From Clostridiales bacterium (GTDB taxonomy: Bacteria > Bacillota > Clostridia > Christensenellales > Aristaeellaceae), in NCBI GenBank assembly GCA_015056155.1, contig SVGU01000001.1, forward strand, positions 1 to 64,000: DNA of 64,000 nt, read 5' to 3'. The stretch's first letter is position 1. The number at the start of each line of letters is the position of its first letter. Below the pieces are notes generated by a model, which was not told the origin of the DNA, did not search any database, and was given only the letters and a program-made list of their open reading frames with translations. Made by a program: the position numbers and the translations under genes. Positions 16,226-25,303 of the stretch are shown here, in pieces.

Positions 16226-16268
16226 AAATGCCTGTGCGCCGCTGGGAATTACTGGCGCACGGGCATTT
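16226..16268 (+). terminator. Intra-operon terminator or attenuator
   Basis: AAATGCCTGTGCGCC and GGCGCACGGGCATTT form a stem of about 15 bp around a 13-nt loop, followed by TTCC. No clear promoter lies between it and the next gene, so read-through must feed the downstream genes. Confidence 0.65.
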
Positions 16269-16314
16269 TCCTGTCATGTGTCGAAGGATGCCGTACGAGA
16301 GGAACGGATAGAGA

Positions 16315-18366
16315 ATGATGGAGAAACAGACCAAGCACGGCAGGCGGCATTCGACGCTGCTGATGCTGTATGACCTGATCCTGCTGCTGTGCGTGGACCT
16401 GGTGCTGCTGGGCGCATATCCGAGCAGCTCGTCCAGGCTGTCCCTGGTGGAGCTCGCCGTGCAGACGGTGATCAGCGTGGTGGCGATCTTCGGCTGCCGC
16501 TCGCTGGGCGGGATCTACCGGCAGATCTGGCGCTATTGCGGCACGACGCAGTACATCCGGCTGATCCTGACGGACCTGGCGGCGGGCGTTGTGTTCCTGG
16601 CGGTCACGAGGGTGATCCCGCCGCTGCACAGGGCGCTGGGCGCGGTATTTCCGCAGGTCGCGGCGGTCGATCTGGACCAGATCGCGGCGCTGCGCGTGCT
16701 GTCCATCGTGGCGATGAACCTGCTGGCGTCCATCGCGATGCGACTGGTGTACCAGTACATGTATGAGTTCAACAGCCTGAAGTCCCCGGCGGGGAAGATG
16801 CTGCGCTACTTGACCCGCGCCGTGACGGGGATCAAGATCGACCCGGTGCAGCACAAGATGATGGGCGCGGACGGCCAGAAGGTCGGACGCCGCATCAACA
16901 TCGCGATCGTCGGCGCGGGCCGCGTGGGCGTGATGCTGGCGGATGAGCTGCTGCGCAACCCCGCGGCGGCCTACCAGCCCTGCTGCTTCATCGACATCGA
17001 CAGCGAGAAGATCGGCCGCTACATCAACGGCCTGCGCGTCTTCGGCGAGGGCGAGGCGACGCCGGAGGTGCTGGCGTCCTTCCCGATCCAGGAGATCGTG
17101 TTCGCGATGCCGGATGTGGACAACGACCGCAAGCAGGAGCTGTACCGGCAGTACAAGGCGACCGGCTGCAAGATCAAGGTCTATGACTACGCCACGCCCC
17201 AGAAGATGGGCGGCGGCAAGCGCATGCTGCGCGAGTTTGACATCACCGAGCTCCTGTTCCGCCAGCAGGTGGAATTCATTGACGAGCGCACCAAGGCGTA
17301 CTACCGCGGCAAGACCGTGCTGATCTCCGGCGGCGGCGGTTCGATCGGCAGCGAGCTCTGCCGGCAGATCGCCAAGATGGAGCCAAAGCGGCTGGTCATC
17401 CTGGACGTGTACGAGAACGGCGCATATGACATTCAGCAGGAGCTGCGCATCCGCTACGGCGCGAAGCTGGACCTGGTGGTGGAGATCGCCACGGTCTGCG
17501 ACCGGGAGGGCCTGGAGCACATCTTCGCCGAGCACAGGCCGGATGTGGTGCTGCATGCGGCGGCGCATAAGCATGTGCCGCTGATGGAGCGCAACTGCGT
17601 GGAGGCGGTGAAGAACAACGTCTTCGGCACGCTGAACATCGTCGAGGTATCCGAGAAGTTCGGCGTGGGCAAGTTCACAATGATCTCCACCGACAAGGCG
17701 GTCAACCCCACGAACATCATGGGCGCGACCAAGCGCATGTGCGAGATGATCGTGCAGAGCCGCAACGGTTCGGGCACGAACTTCTCCGCGACCCGCTTCG
17801 GCAATGTCCTGGGCTCCAACGGCAGCGTGATCCCGCTGTTCAAGCGGCAGATCATGAACGGCGGCCCGGTGACGCTGACGGACAAGCGCATCATCCGCTA
17901 CTTCATGACCATCCCCGAGGCGAGCCAGCTGGTGCTGCAGTCCGGCGCGATGGCGAAGAACGGCGAGCTGTACGTGCTGGATATGGGCAAGCCTGTCAAG
18001 ATCCTGGAGCTGGCGGAGAACATGATCCGCCTGAGCGGCTTCGAGCCGTACAGGGACATCGACATCATCGAGACCGGCCTGCGCCCCGGCGAGAAGCTGT
18101 ACGAGGAGCTGCTGATCAAGACCGAGGAGCTGGACAAGACCAGCAACAGCATGATCTTCGTCGAGCGCGACAAGCCCCTTGGCCGCGAGGTGATCGCGGA
18201 GAAGCTGGCGTGCCTGGCTGCGGCGGTGGACACGGGCGATGACGGAGCGGTCCGCGCGGCGCTGCATGAGGTCGTTCCGACGTTCCGGACGCCGGAGGAG
18301 ATCAATGCCGAAGCCTCCAAGGCTGCCGAAATGAAGGAGACCCGGAGCGCTGCGGCCGCTGGCTGA
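16315..18366 (+). CDS. Membrane nucleotide-sugar 4,6-dehydratase (PglF/CapD type)
   Basis: A 683-residue enzyme. Four N-terminal transmembrane helices (about 15-145) are followed by a first Rossmann domain ('IVGAGRVGVML', about 198) and a C-terminal SDR domain ('VLISGGGGSIGSELC', about 336; 'STDKAVNPTNIMGATKR' active-site block). The family converts UDP-GlcNAc to UDP-4-keto-6-deoxy-GlcNAc, the first step to bacillosamine-like and other 4-amino sugars. A matching aminotransferase is encoded at 33100 with the same kind of N-terminal membrane module. Start ATG-ATG; the ribosome binding site is weak (GAGAGG, distant). Confidence 0.9.
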   Translation: MMEKQTKHGRRHSTLLMLYDLILLLCVDLVLLGAYPSSSSRLSLVELAVQTVISVVAIFGCRSLGGIYRQIWRYCGTTQYIRLILTDLAAGVVFLAVTRVIPPLHRALGAVFPQVAAVDLDQIAALRVLSIVAMNLLASIAMRLVYQYMYEFNSLKSPAGKMLRYLTRAVTGIKIDPVQHKMMGADGQKVGRRINIAIVGAGRVGVMLADELLRNPAAAYQPCCFIDIDSEKIGRYINGLRVFGEGEATPEVLASFPIQEIVFAMPDVDNDRKQELYRQYKATGCKIKVYDYATPQKMGGGKRMLREFDITELLFRQQVEFIDERTKAYYRGKTVLISGGGGSIGSELCRQIAKMEPKRLVILDVYENGAYDIQQELRIRYGAKLDLVVEIATVCDREGLEHIFAEHRPDVVLHAAAHKHVPLMERNCVEAVKNNVFGTLNIVEVSEKFGVGKFTMISTDKAVNPTNIMGATKRMCEMIVQSRNGSGTNFSATRFGNVLGSNGSVIPLFKRQIMNGGPVTLTDKRIIRYFMTIPEASQLVLQSGAMAKNGELYVLDMGKPVKILELAENMIRLSGFEPYRDIDIIETGLRPGEKLYEELLIKTEELDKTSNSMIFVERDKPLGREVIAEKLACLAAAVDTGDDGAVRAALHEVVPTFRTPEEINAEASKAAEMKETRSAAAAG

Positions 18367-18417
18367 CAGACGCTGACAAATGAACCATGAGCATTGCCGG
18401 AACAGGCAGATGCATGA

Positions 18418-18460
18418 CGCTGCACAGGAATGCACCGGTGTATTCCTGTACAGCGATTTT
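18418..18460 (+). terminator. Near-perfect palindrome with T run
   Basis: CGCTG.ACAGGAAT.CACC folds back on GGTG.ATTCCTGT.CAGCG and is followed by ATTTT, 30 bp before the pyruvyl transferase gene. Terminator, attenuator or operator are all possible. Confidence 0.5.
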
Positions 18461-18489
18461 GCGCGCCGGGGCATGACGAGGAGGACGCG

Positions 18490-19578
18490 ATGAAGACATT
18501 CACGGTGACATTCCACCACACCACCAATTACGGGGCGCTCCTGCAGACCTACGCGCTGCAGCAGGCGATCCTGAGCAAGGGGCATGAGAACCTTGTGATG
18601 GAATATGTGGGCATGTCCGCCGCCGGGAAGCAGCCGCGCAGCATCGTGCGGCGCCTGATCGACATGTATCACCGCCTGCAGCTGCAGCTGCGAAGGGCGG
18701 AGTTCAAGCGTCTGCTGAAGTCCTTCCGGTCCTTCCACGACGATCACCTGCTGCTGAGCCGCAAGTATGAGAGCATGGATGACCTGCGCAGCGACCCGCC
18801 GCAGGTCGACTGCCTCATCACCGGCAGCGATCAGGTGTGGAACATGCACACCAGCAAGCATTACATCCCCGCGCGCTTCCTCGACTTCGGTGACGCCTCC
18901 CTGCGGCGCTTCAGCTACGCGGCGAGCATCGAGAAGCTGGACTTCACGCAGGAGGAGAAGGAATATGCCCGCAAGGCTCTGTCCGGCTTCTGCGGCGTCT
19001 CCCTGCGCGAGGAGGCGGCCCGGAAGTACATGGAGGAGATCATCGGCCGCCCCTGCGTGCAGACCGCGGACCCCGTGTTCCTCCTCAAGCCGGAGGAGTG
19101 GCTGAAGATCGCCAGCCCCGCCCGCGTGGAGGGCAAGTACATCCTCTGCTATCAGGTGCAGCATAACGACCTGATGCAGAGCACGCTGGACCAGCTGAAG
19201 AAGCAGACCGGCTGGAAGACTGTCGCGGTGTGCAACACGCCCACGCGCTACTGCAGGGCGGATGTGTACCTGCACGACGTGTCGCCGGAGGAGTTCCTGT
19301 CGCTGTATGCGGGGGCTTCGGCGGTCGTGTCCGCGTCCTTCCACGGGACGGCGTTCGGTCTGGTGTTCGGCAAGCCTGTGTATTCCCTCACGCGCCCCGG
19401 TTTCGGCGGCCGCATGAAGGATCTGATGCGGGCCTTTGAGATGGAAGAGTATGTGATCAGCGCGAAGGGGAGGATCCCGGCGCTGAAGACGGACCTGTCG
19501 AAGCAGGGCGAGATCCTTGCACAGATCCGGCAGAATGCACATTGCTATTTGGAACGGATGTTGGAGAAAGATGAGTAA
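18490..19578 (+). CDS. Polysaccharide pyruvyl transferase family protein
   Basis: A 362-residue PF04230-type enzyme with the N-terminal 'TNYGALLQTYALQQAI' motif, central 'DCLITGSDQVWN' and C-terminal 'SASFHGTAFGLVFGKPVY', all hallmark blocks. The family adds a pyruvate ketal, or acts as a GT-like enzyme, to sugars of surface polymers in the cytoplasm. Start ATG 18490 follows GAGGAGG. It overlaps the next gene by 8 nt, so translation is coupled. A ferredoxin-like F420-hydrogenase-beta protein, its usual companion in such loci, lies two genes on. Confidence 0.88.
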   Translation: MKTFTVTFHHTTNYGALLQTYALQQAILSKGHENLVMEYVGMSAAGKQPRSIVRRLIDMYHRLQLQLRRAEFKRLLKSFRSFHDDHLLLSRKYESMDDLRSDPPQVDCLITGSDQVWNMHTSKHYIPARFLDFGDASLRRFSYAASIEKLDFTQEEKEYARKALSGFCGVSLREEAARKYMEEIIGRPCVQTADPVFLLKPEEWLKIASPARVEGKYILCYQVQHNDLMQSTLDQLKKQTGWKTVAVCNTPTRYCRADVYLHDVSPEEFLSLYAGASAVVSASFHGTAFGLVFGKPVYSLTRPGFGGRMKDLMRAFEMEEYVISAKGRIPALKTDLSKQGEILAQIRQNAHCYLERMLEKDE

Positions 19579-20827
19579 TATCAGAAGGGGAAAGCTGACC
19601 TTCAGCATGGGGCAGGTGCTCGGAACGATCCATGTTGTCCTGCTCTGCGTGATGCTGGTGCTGAAGGTCATCCGCGCCTATTCCGGCGCTGCAAGCACCG
19701 GCGGTGTGTGGAACTACATCCAGCTGTTTTTTGTGGGGTCCGGTCTGCTGTTCAGCATCCGGTACGCGAGGATCCACGGGAGACAGCCGGCGCTGGCGGT
19801 GTTCATTGTCTTCGGCGTCATCACATTCCTGATCGCATGCACGAAGCTGAGCACCTTCTCCATTGCCCAGCTGTTCAACCTGTTTACGATCCCCTATGGC
19901 CCGATGATGCTCGTATGGGTGTATTACCTGTCCATGCGCGGCAAGATCCAGTCCATGCATCGGTATGTGTACTGGGTGTACTACATCATCGCGGTCATCG
20001 TCGTGCTGGCCATGCTGCGCTATCGCGGCGGTATGGTCAGCGAGCGCGGCGCGGTCGCTGACGTGTATTATGTGGTCGCGCTGATGCCCTTTGCGATGTT
20101 CCACATCCGCAAGCGCAGCAACGGTCTGCTCGTTCGCAGCACAAAGCGCAAGAACCAGGAAGCGACCTACCGCCTCAACTGGAAGATCATGCTGCCGATC
20201 CTGGCGGCGGCGGCGGGCACGGTCCTGACGGGCAAGCGCGCGGGTCTGCTGGCGGTCGTGGCGATGTTCCTGGTGTACTTCTTCATCGTTTCCCGGCAGC
20301 AGAAGGATGGCCGGCGTCAGTTCAATACGCTGCTGCTCTTCGGTTTCGTGATTCTGCTGGCGCTGCTGGCGCTGTCCTATCTGGAGAAGCAGTACGACCT
20401 GGGCGTCATCGAGCGTCTGATGCGCCTGGCGGAGGACGGCGGTTCGAACCGCGACGTGATCTGGGCGGCGCGCCTGCAGGCTGTCAGGGACGCCACCCCG
20501 ATGCAGCTGCTCTTCGGCTACCGCACGAGTCCCTTTGTGGGCCATGCGCATAATGACTTCCTGGAGCTGATGACGCTCTACGGCATCTTCCCGCCTGTCC
20601 TGTTCATGGCTTACTTCCTGCTGCTCACGGCCCAGCTGCGCAGGATGCTCAAGACCCGCTATCCCTATGCGGCGGAGTTCTCTGCGGCGATCATTTCGGG
20701 CTTCTTCCTGGCCATGTTCTCCTTCTTCGTCATCGACCCCACCTATATCACCTCGCATGTGTTCAGCGTGGGCGTGCTGATGGCGGATTACCAGGGTTAT
20801 TTGAAAGGAAAAGTGAGCAGAAAATGA
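19571..20827 (+). CDS. Polysaccharide polymerase / O-antigen ligase-like (Wzy)
   Basis: A 418-residue integral membrane protein with 10-12 hydrophobic helices. It has the 'TGKRAGLLAVV' segment and a large extracytoplasmic loop ending 'GHAHNDFLELMTLYGI', the H-x-x-x-x-L loop seen in Wzy and WaaL proteins. It would join repeat units on the outer face of the membrane. The start lies inside the previous gene's end (ATGAGTAA), and its own stop overlaps the next start by 4 nt. Wzy is preferred over a ligase because Wzx and Wzz are both present and no lipid A core is expected. Confidence 0.8.
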   Translation: MSNIRRGKLTFSMGQVLGTIHVVLLCVMLVLKVIRAYSGAASTGGVWNYIQLFFVGSGLLFSIRYARIHGRQPALAVFIVFGVITFLIACTKLSTFSIAQLFNLFTIPYGPMMLVWVYYLSMRGKIQSMHRYVYWVYYIIAVIVVLAMLRYRGGMVSERGAVADVYYVVALMPFAMFHIRKRSNGLLVRSTKRKNQEATYRLNWKIMLPILAAAAGTVLTGKRAGLLAVVAMFLVYFFIVSRQQKDGRRQFNTLLLFGFVILLALLALSYLEKQYDLGVIERLMRLAEDGGSNRDVIWAARLQAVRDATPMQLLFGYRTSPFVGHAHNDFLELMTLYGIFPPVLFMAYFLLLTAQLRRMLKTRYPYAAEFSAAIISGFFLAMFSFFVIDPTYITSHVFSVGVLMADYQGYLKGKVSRK

Positions 20828-21984
20828 AACGGATTGCTGTTGATGCGGCGCGCTGCTGCGGCTGCGGCGCCTGTGCGGACGCCTGTCCATGCGGGGCGAT
20901 CACGCTGACGGAGGACGAAAACGGCTTCCTGATGCCGCAGATCGCGGAGGACAAGTGCGTGGACTGCGGCGTGTGCCGGACGGTCTGCCAGTTCCAGAAG
21001 GAAAAGGAAACGGAACCCGGAATCCGGGAGGTCTATGCCGTCAAGCACAACGACAAGGCTGTCGTGCTGGGCAGCTCCTCCGGCGGAGCGTTTTCGGCGC
21101 TGTCGGACTGTGTGCTGGCGCAGGGCGGCGTGATCGTCGGCGCGGTGATGGAGGATGATTTCACCGTACGCCATGTCTTTGCCGAAACTGCGCAGGAGCG
21201 CGATGCGATGCGCGGTTCCAAGTATGTGCAGAGCGATACCCGCGGCGTTTTCCGCAAGGTGCAGGAGCGCCTCGAACGCGGTCAGCTGGTCATGTTCGTG
21301 GGCACCCAGTGCCAGGCGGCGTCCATGCGGAGCTTCCTGCGCAAGGATTATGAAAACCTGCTGCTGGTGGATTTCCTGTGCCACGGCGTTCCCGGCAATG
21401 CGCTGTTCAAGGAGCACATCCGGGCGATGGAGAAGCACTTCGGGCGGAAGATCGTGAGCTATTCCTTCCGCCGCAAGAACCTGGGCTGGGACCCGGAGCA
21501 CACTGAGAGCGCTGTGCTGGAGGGCCGCAAGGGGTATGTCTGCTCTGATGAACTGCAGGGCTTCACGCGCCTGTTCAACCGGTCGCTGTCGCTGCGGGAC
21601 GGCTGCTTCAACTGCCCGTACCGGAGCCAGTACCGCTTTGCGGACCTGACGATCGCGGACTTCTGGGGGATCGAGAAGATCACCGGGAAGGCGGACAAGT
21701 CGGGCGTGTCCCTTGCTGCGGCGGGGAGCGAGCGCGGGATCGAATGGATGAAGAAGGCGGCTGCGTACGCCTCTGTGACGGAGGTGCCGGTGGAGAAGGC
21801 GCTGAACCGCTTCCGCCTGACGCCGGTGAAGCGCAAGGATGCGGTGGACGCCTTCCGTGCGTCGCTGAAAAAGAACGGCTATTCCGCAGCGATGCACCGC
21901 TATACCGCGACCGGCACGCTGAAGAGCCGCCTGCGCTTTACCATGAAGAAAATCAAAAGGATGGTTATGGACGTTGAACGATGA
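20824..21984 (+). CDS. Ferredoxin-F420 hydrogenase beta-subunit-like protein
   Basis: A 386-residue protein with two N-terminal 4Fe-4S motifs (CxxCxxCxxxCP at about 12-24 and CxxCxxCxxxC near 47-57). A C-terminal domain of the coenzyme F420 hydrogenase/dehydrogenase beta-subunit type ('GSSSGGAFSALSDCVLAQ', 'GTQCQAASMRSFL', 'NCPYRSQYRFADLTIADFWG') follows. Such proteins are common in clostridial and Bacteroides polysaccharide loci beside pyruvyl transferases. They are thought to carry out a redox step on a sugar or pyruvyl group, but the reaction is unknown. Overlaps of 4 and 11 nt tie it to its neighbours. Confidence 0.82.
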   Translation: MKRIAVDAARCCGCGACADACPCGAITLTEDENGFLMPQIAEDKCVDCGVCRTVCQFQKEKETEPGIREVYAVKHNDKAVVLGSSSGGAFSALSDCVLAQGGVIVGAVMEDDFTVRHVFAETAQERDAMRGSKYVQSDTRGVFRKVQERLERGQLVMFVGTQCQAASMRSFLRKDYENLLLVDFLCHGVPGNALFKEHIRAMEKHFGRKIVSYSFRRKNLGWDPEHTESAVLEGRKGYVCSDELQGFTRLFNRSLSLRDGCFNCPYRSQYRFADLTIADFWGIEKITGKADKSGVSLAAAGSERGIEWMKKAAAYASVTEVPVEKALNRFRLTPVKRKDAVDAFRASLKKNGYSAAMHRYTATGTLKSRLRFTMKKIKRMVMDVER

Positions 21985-23461
21985 AAATGGGAGCACGGTG
22001 ATCTCGGGCCGGAAGATCGGCAGCGCAACGCGCTGGGCGCTGATGGGCGAGATCGCGGCGAAGCTGGCGGCGCCCCTGACGAACATGATCCTCGCCAGGC
22101 TCCTGCTGCCGGAGATCTTCGGCATCGTGGCGGCGATCAACATGGTCGTCAGCCTGTCGGAGATCTTCTCGGAGGCGGGCTTCCACCTGTATCTGGTGCA
22201 GCACGAGTTCAAGGACGAGGATGAGCTGCGGGCGTATTCCTCATCTGCACTGTGGGTATCGGTGCTGCTGTCCATGACGGTGTATGCGCTGATCGTCCTG
22301 TTCCGCTACCCGCTGGCGGTGTATGCGGGCTGCGTCGGGTATGAGAACGCGATCTCCGTGGCGGCGCTGGCGATTCCCGTGACGGCGACGAACAGCATCC
22401 TCATGTGCCAGTATCGCCGGGCGCTGAATTACAAGCCCCTGTTCCTGCGCCGGATGGTCGGCCTGTTCACGCCGGTGCTGGTGACGGTGCCGCTGGCGCT
22501 GCTGGGGCTGGACGTGTGGGCGCTGGTGATCGGTACCCTGTGCGGCAAGCTCGCCACGCTGGCGGTCCTCTTCCTGAACATGGATTTCCGCCTGCGTCTG
22601 TCGATGCGCTGGGAGCACCTGAAGGTGATGATGCCCTTCTGCCTCACGACGCTGCTTTCGTATTTCGCCTCCTGGCTGACGAACTGGATCGACGTGTTCA
22701 TTTCCAGCAATATCCTCGGCCAGCATTATACAGGCCTGTTCAAGAATTCCCAGTCCACGGTGACGGGCATCGTGGCGATCATCACCGCTTCGCTGACGCC
22801 GATCCTTTTCAGCGTCCTTTCCCGGATGCAGGATGACAAGCCGCGGTTCGAAAAGACGATGCAGGAATTCACGGAGAAGCTGTCTGTGTTCGTCTGGCCG
22901 ATCGCCTTCGGCTTCCTGACCTGCAGCGATCTGATCACGAAGATCCTGATGGGCGAAAAGTGGATGGAGGCGAGCGAGCTGATCGGCGTGTGGGGCTTCT
23001 GCACCTGCATGTCCGCGATCTACGCGACCTACTGCCGCTCCGCCTGCCGCGCGCTGGGCAAGCCGCATCTGAATGTGGCGGTGCAGGTGGTGTCGCTGCT
23101 GTTCATCATCCCTGCGAGCTATTTCGGCGCGAAGGCGGGCTTCGGCACGATGACCTACGTGCGCTCGCTGGCGATGCTGACGCTGATCCCGGCGTACTAT
23201 GTGGTCCTGTGGTTCTTCCTGAAGATCAACCCGCTGCAGCTGGTGCGGGTGACGCTGATCCCGATGCTGTGCGCGGCGGTGATGGGCGTGTTCGAGTCGT
23301 TCTACCAGCCGCTGTCGGATAACATGCTGATCCAGCTGGCGGGCATTCCGCTGGGCGCGGCGATCTACTTTGCGATCCTGCTGCTCTTCCCGTCGAAGCG
23401 CCGCGTGGTGCTGGGGATGATCCCGAAGAAGCTGCGCAGGATGCTGCACCTGAAGGCATGA
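21974..23461 (+). CDS. Polysaccharide flippase (Wzx, MOP superfamily)
   Basis: A 495-residue membrane protein with about 12-14 helices and the front motif 'ALMGEIAAKLAAPLTNMILARLLLPEIFG', the standard opening of PST/MOP flippases. It moves undecaprenyl-linked repeat units across the membrane for the Wzy polymerase. Two starts are possible: TTG 21974, overlapping the upstream gene, or GTG 21998, which has GGGAG 4 nt before it. The longer form is listed. Confidence 0.88.
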   Translation: MNDENGSTVISGRKIGSATRWALMGEIAAKLAAPLTNMILARLLLPEIFGIVAAINMVVSLSEIFSEAGFHLYLVQHEFKDEDELRAYSSSALWVSVLLSMTVYALIVLFRYPLAVYAGCVGYENAISVAALAIPVTATNSILMCQYRRALNYKPLFLRRMVGLFTPVLVTVPLALLGLDVWALVIGTLCGKLATLAVLFLNMDFRLRLSMRWEHLKVMMPFCLTTLLSYFASWLTNWIDVFISSNILGQHYTGLFKNSQSTVTGIVAIITASLTPILFSVLSRMQDDKPRFEKTMQEFTEKLSVFVWPIAFGFLTCSDLITKILMGEKWMEASELIGVWGFCTCMSAIYATYCRSACRALGKPHLNVAVQVVSLLFIIPASYFGAKAGFGTMTYVRSLAMLTLIPAYYVVLWFFLKINPLQLVRVTLIPMLCAAVMGVFESFYQPLSDNMLIQLAGIPLGAAIYFAILLLFPSKRRVVLGMIPKKLRRMLHLKA

Positions 23462-23512
23462 GCCCTTCCAATGAATATGTGAATGATGTGTGCATAGAGG
23501 AGAAGCGATACG

Positions 23513-24379
23513 ATGAAGGCGAAACTGATCAAGGCGATCCGTACCGGGCTGACGATGATCTCGCCGGAGCTGAATACGCGCGTGAACTACTGGCTGGTGC
23601 ACCGCCGGTGGCTGAACCTGAAGAACCCGAAGACCTTTGAGGAAAAGGTGCTCTGGCTCAAGCTGAAGGACTATATCCACAATCCCCTGATCATCAAGTG
23701 TGCGGACAAGTACCTTGTCCGTGAGTATGTGGAGGAGAAGGGCTGCGGCGCGACGCTGAACGAGCTGCTGGGCGCGTACGATTCTGCGGACGAGATCCCG
23801 TGGGACGAGCTGCCGGAGCGTTTCGTGCTCAAGTGGAACTTCGGCTGCGGCATGAACCTGATCGTCCGGGACAAGAGCAAGCTGGACATCGCGGCGACGA
23901 CGCAGAAGCTCAACCGCTGGGGCGAGACGAAGTACTGGCTGCCCTTCTCGGAGATGCAGTACAAGTATGCGCCCAAGAAGCTGATCTGCGAAAAGTTCCT
24001 GGAGGACAAGGAGGGCGGCAAGTCCCTGTCGGACTTCAAGGTCTACTGCTTCCATGGGAAGCCGGAGGCCATCATGGTCATGAACGACCGCGGCGAGGAG
24101 CTCAAGCGCGAGTTCTTCGACACGGAGTGGACGCGCCTGCCCAACCCGGAGGGCAAGCCCGCGCCGGAGGTCGAGACGCCCCGCCCGGACTGCCTGGAGG
24201 AGATGCTGGAGGCTTCGCGGAAGCTGGCCGAGCCGTTCCCCTTCGTGCGGGTCGATTTCTATATCGTCAACGGCAAGCTGATCTTCGGCGAGTTGACCTT
24301 TACGCCGGCGGGCGGCATCTACTTTGCCAAGACCACCGTCCACGGCAAGGACATGGGCGAGTTTCTGCATATTCCGTGA
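23513..24379 (+). CDS. TupA-like ATP-grasp protein
   Basis: A 288-residue protein with the signature opening of TupA-like ATP-grasp enzymes: 'LNLKNPKTFEEKVLWLKL', 'CADKYLVREYV', 'FVLKWNFGCGMNLIV' and the C-terminal 'FVRVDFYIVNGKLIFGELTFTPAGG' metal-binding strand. The family is named after the Bacillus teichuronopeptide gene tupA, involved in attaching glutamate to glucuronate in a cell-wall polymer. It may therefore form an amide on a uronic acid; a UDP-glucuronate 4-epimerase is encoded nearby. It is the first of six ATP-grasp genes in the locus. RBS GAGGAG. Confidence 0.85.
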   Translation: MKAKLIKAIRTGLTMISPELNTRVNYWLVHRRWLNLKNPKTFEEKVLWLKLKDYIHNPLIIKCADKYLVREYVEEKGCGATLNELLGAYDSADEIPWDELPERFVLKWNFGCGMNLIVRDKSKLDIAATTQKLNRWGETKYWLPFSEMQYKYAPKKLICEKFLEDKEGGKSLSDFKVYCFHGKPEAIMVMNDRGEELKREFFDTEWTRLPNPEGKPAPEVETPRPDCLEEMLEASRKLAEPFPFVRVDFYIVNGKLIFGELTFTPAGGIYFAKTTVHGKDMGEFLHIP

Positions 24380-24430
24380 TGCGGCGCTGACGGCGCGGCA
24401 CAGGACGGTCACAGGAGGGAGCGTGGGTCT

Positions 24431-25303
24431 GTGAAGGGGATCATTCTTGCCGGCGGGCGGGGAATGCGTCTGTATCCGCTGACGAAGGCGGTGTCCAAGC
24501 AGCTGCTGCCGATCTATGACAAGCCCATGATCTACTATCCGCTGTCGATCCTGCTGCTGGGCGGGATCCGCGAGATCCTGATCATCTCCACCCCGGAGGA
24601 TCTGCCTCTGTACCGCAAGCTCCTGGGCGACGGCAGCCGGATCGGCGTCCGCCTGGCATATGCGGAGCAGGATGCGCCGCGCGGGCTGGCCGACGCCTTC
24701 ATCCTCGGTGCGGATTTCATCGGGAATGACAGCGTGTGCCTGATCCTGGGCGACAATGTGTTCTACGGGCAGGACATGACCCGGATGCTGCGCCAGGCAA
24801 TGGCGAACACGCAGGGCGCGACCATCTTCGGCTACCCGGTGAAGGATCCCCGCGCGTTCGGCGTGGTGGAGTTCGACGAGAACCAGCAGGTGCTGTCCAT
24901 CGAGGAAAAGCCGGAGCATCCCAAATCCGGCTATGCGGTGCCGGGCCTGTATTTCTACGATAACCGGGTCGTCGACATCGCGCGGCAGGTCACGCCCTCC
25001 GCCCGGGGCGAGCTGGAGATCACGGCGATCAACAACGCCTACCTGGCCATGCGGGAGCTGAAGGTGATCCTGCTGGGCCGGGGCATGACATGGCTGGACA
25101 CGGGCACGCCCGGGGGCATGCTGAAGGCGGCCATGTTCGTGCAGACGGTGCAGGACCGGCAGGGGTTCTATGTCTCCTGCATCGAGGAGATCGCGTGGCG
25201 GCGCGGGTTCATCACCACGCAGCAGCTGCGCGCGATCGGCGAAGACCTGTCCATGACGGACTACGGCCGGTACCTAATCTCCCTGACGGAGGAGGGTAAA
25301 TAA
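24431..25303 (+). CDS. rfbA: Glucose-1-phosphate thymidylyltransferase
   Basis: A 290-residue nucleotidyltransferase beginning '[34 protein letters not shown]', the RfbA/RmlA signature, with 'ILGDNVFYG' and '[11 protein letters not shown]' further on. It makes dTDP-glucose for the rhamnose or related 6-deoxy-sugar pathway. The start codon is GTG 24431 with AGGAGGGAG upstream. The next gene begins immediately after the stop codon. Confidence 0.95.
   Translation: MKGIILAGGRGMRLYPLTKAVSKQLLPIYDKPMIYYPLSILLLGGIREILIISTPEDLPLYRKLLGDGSRIGVRLAYAEQDAPRGLADAFILGADFIGNDSVCLILGDNVFYGQDMTRMLRQAMANTQGATIFGYPVKDPRAFGVVEFDENQQVLSIEEKPEHPKSGYAVPGLYFYDNRVVDIARQVTPSARGELEITAINNAYLAMRELKVILLGRGMTWLDTGTPGGMLKAAMFVQTVQDRQGFYVSCIEEIAWRRGFITTQQLRAIGEDLSMTDYGRYLISLTEEGK

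Noticed and set aside
16249-19671. 1140-residue minus-strand ORF
   Set aside because: It is antisense to the dehydratase and pyruvyl-transferase genes, rich in H/R/L/Q from the mirrored codon bias, and has no domain or ribosome binding site.
22241-24919. 892-residue minus-strand ORF
   Set aside because: Shadow of the flippase, TupA-like and rfbA genes.
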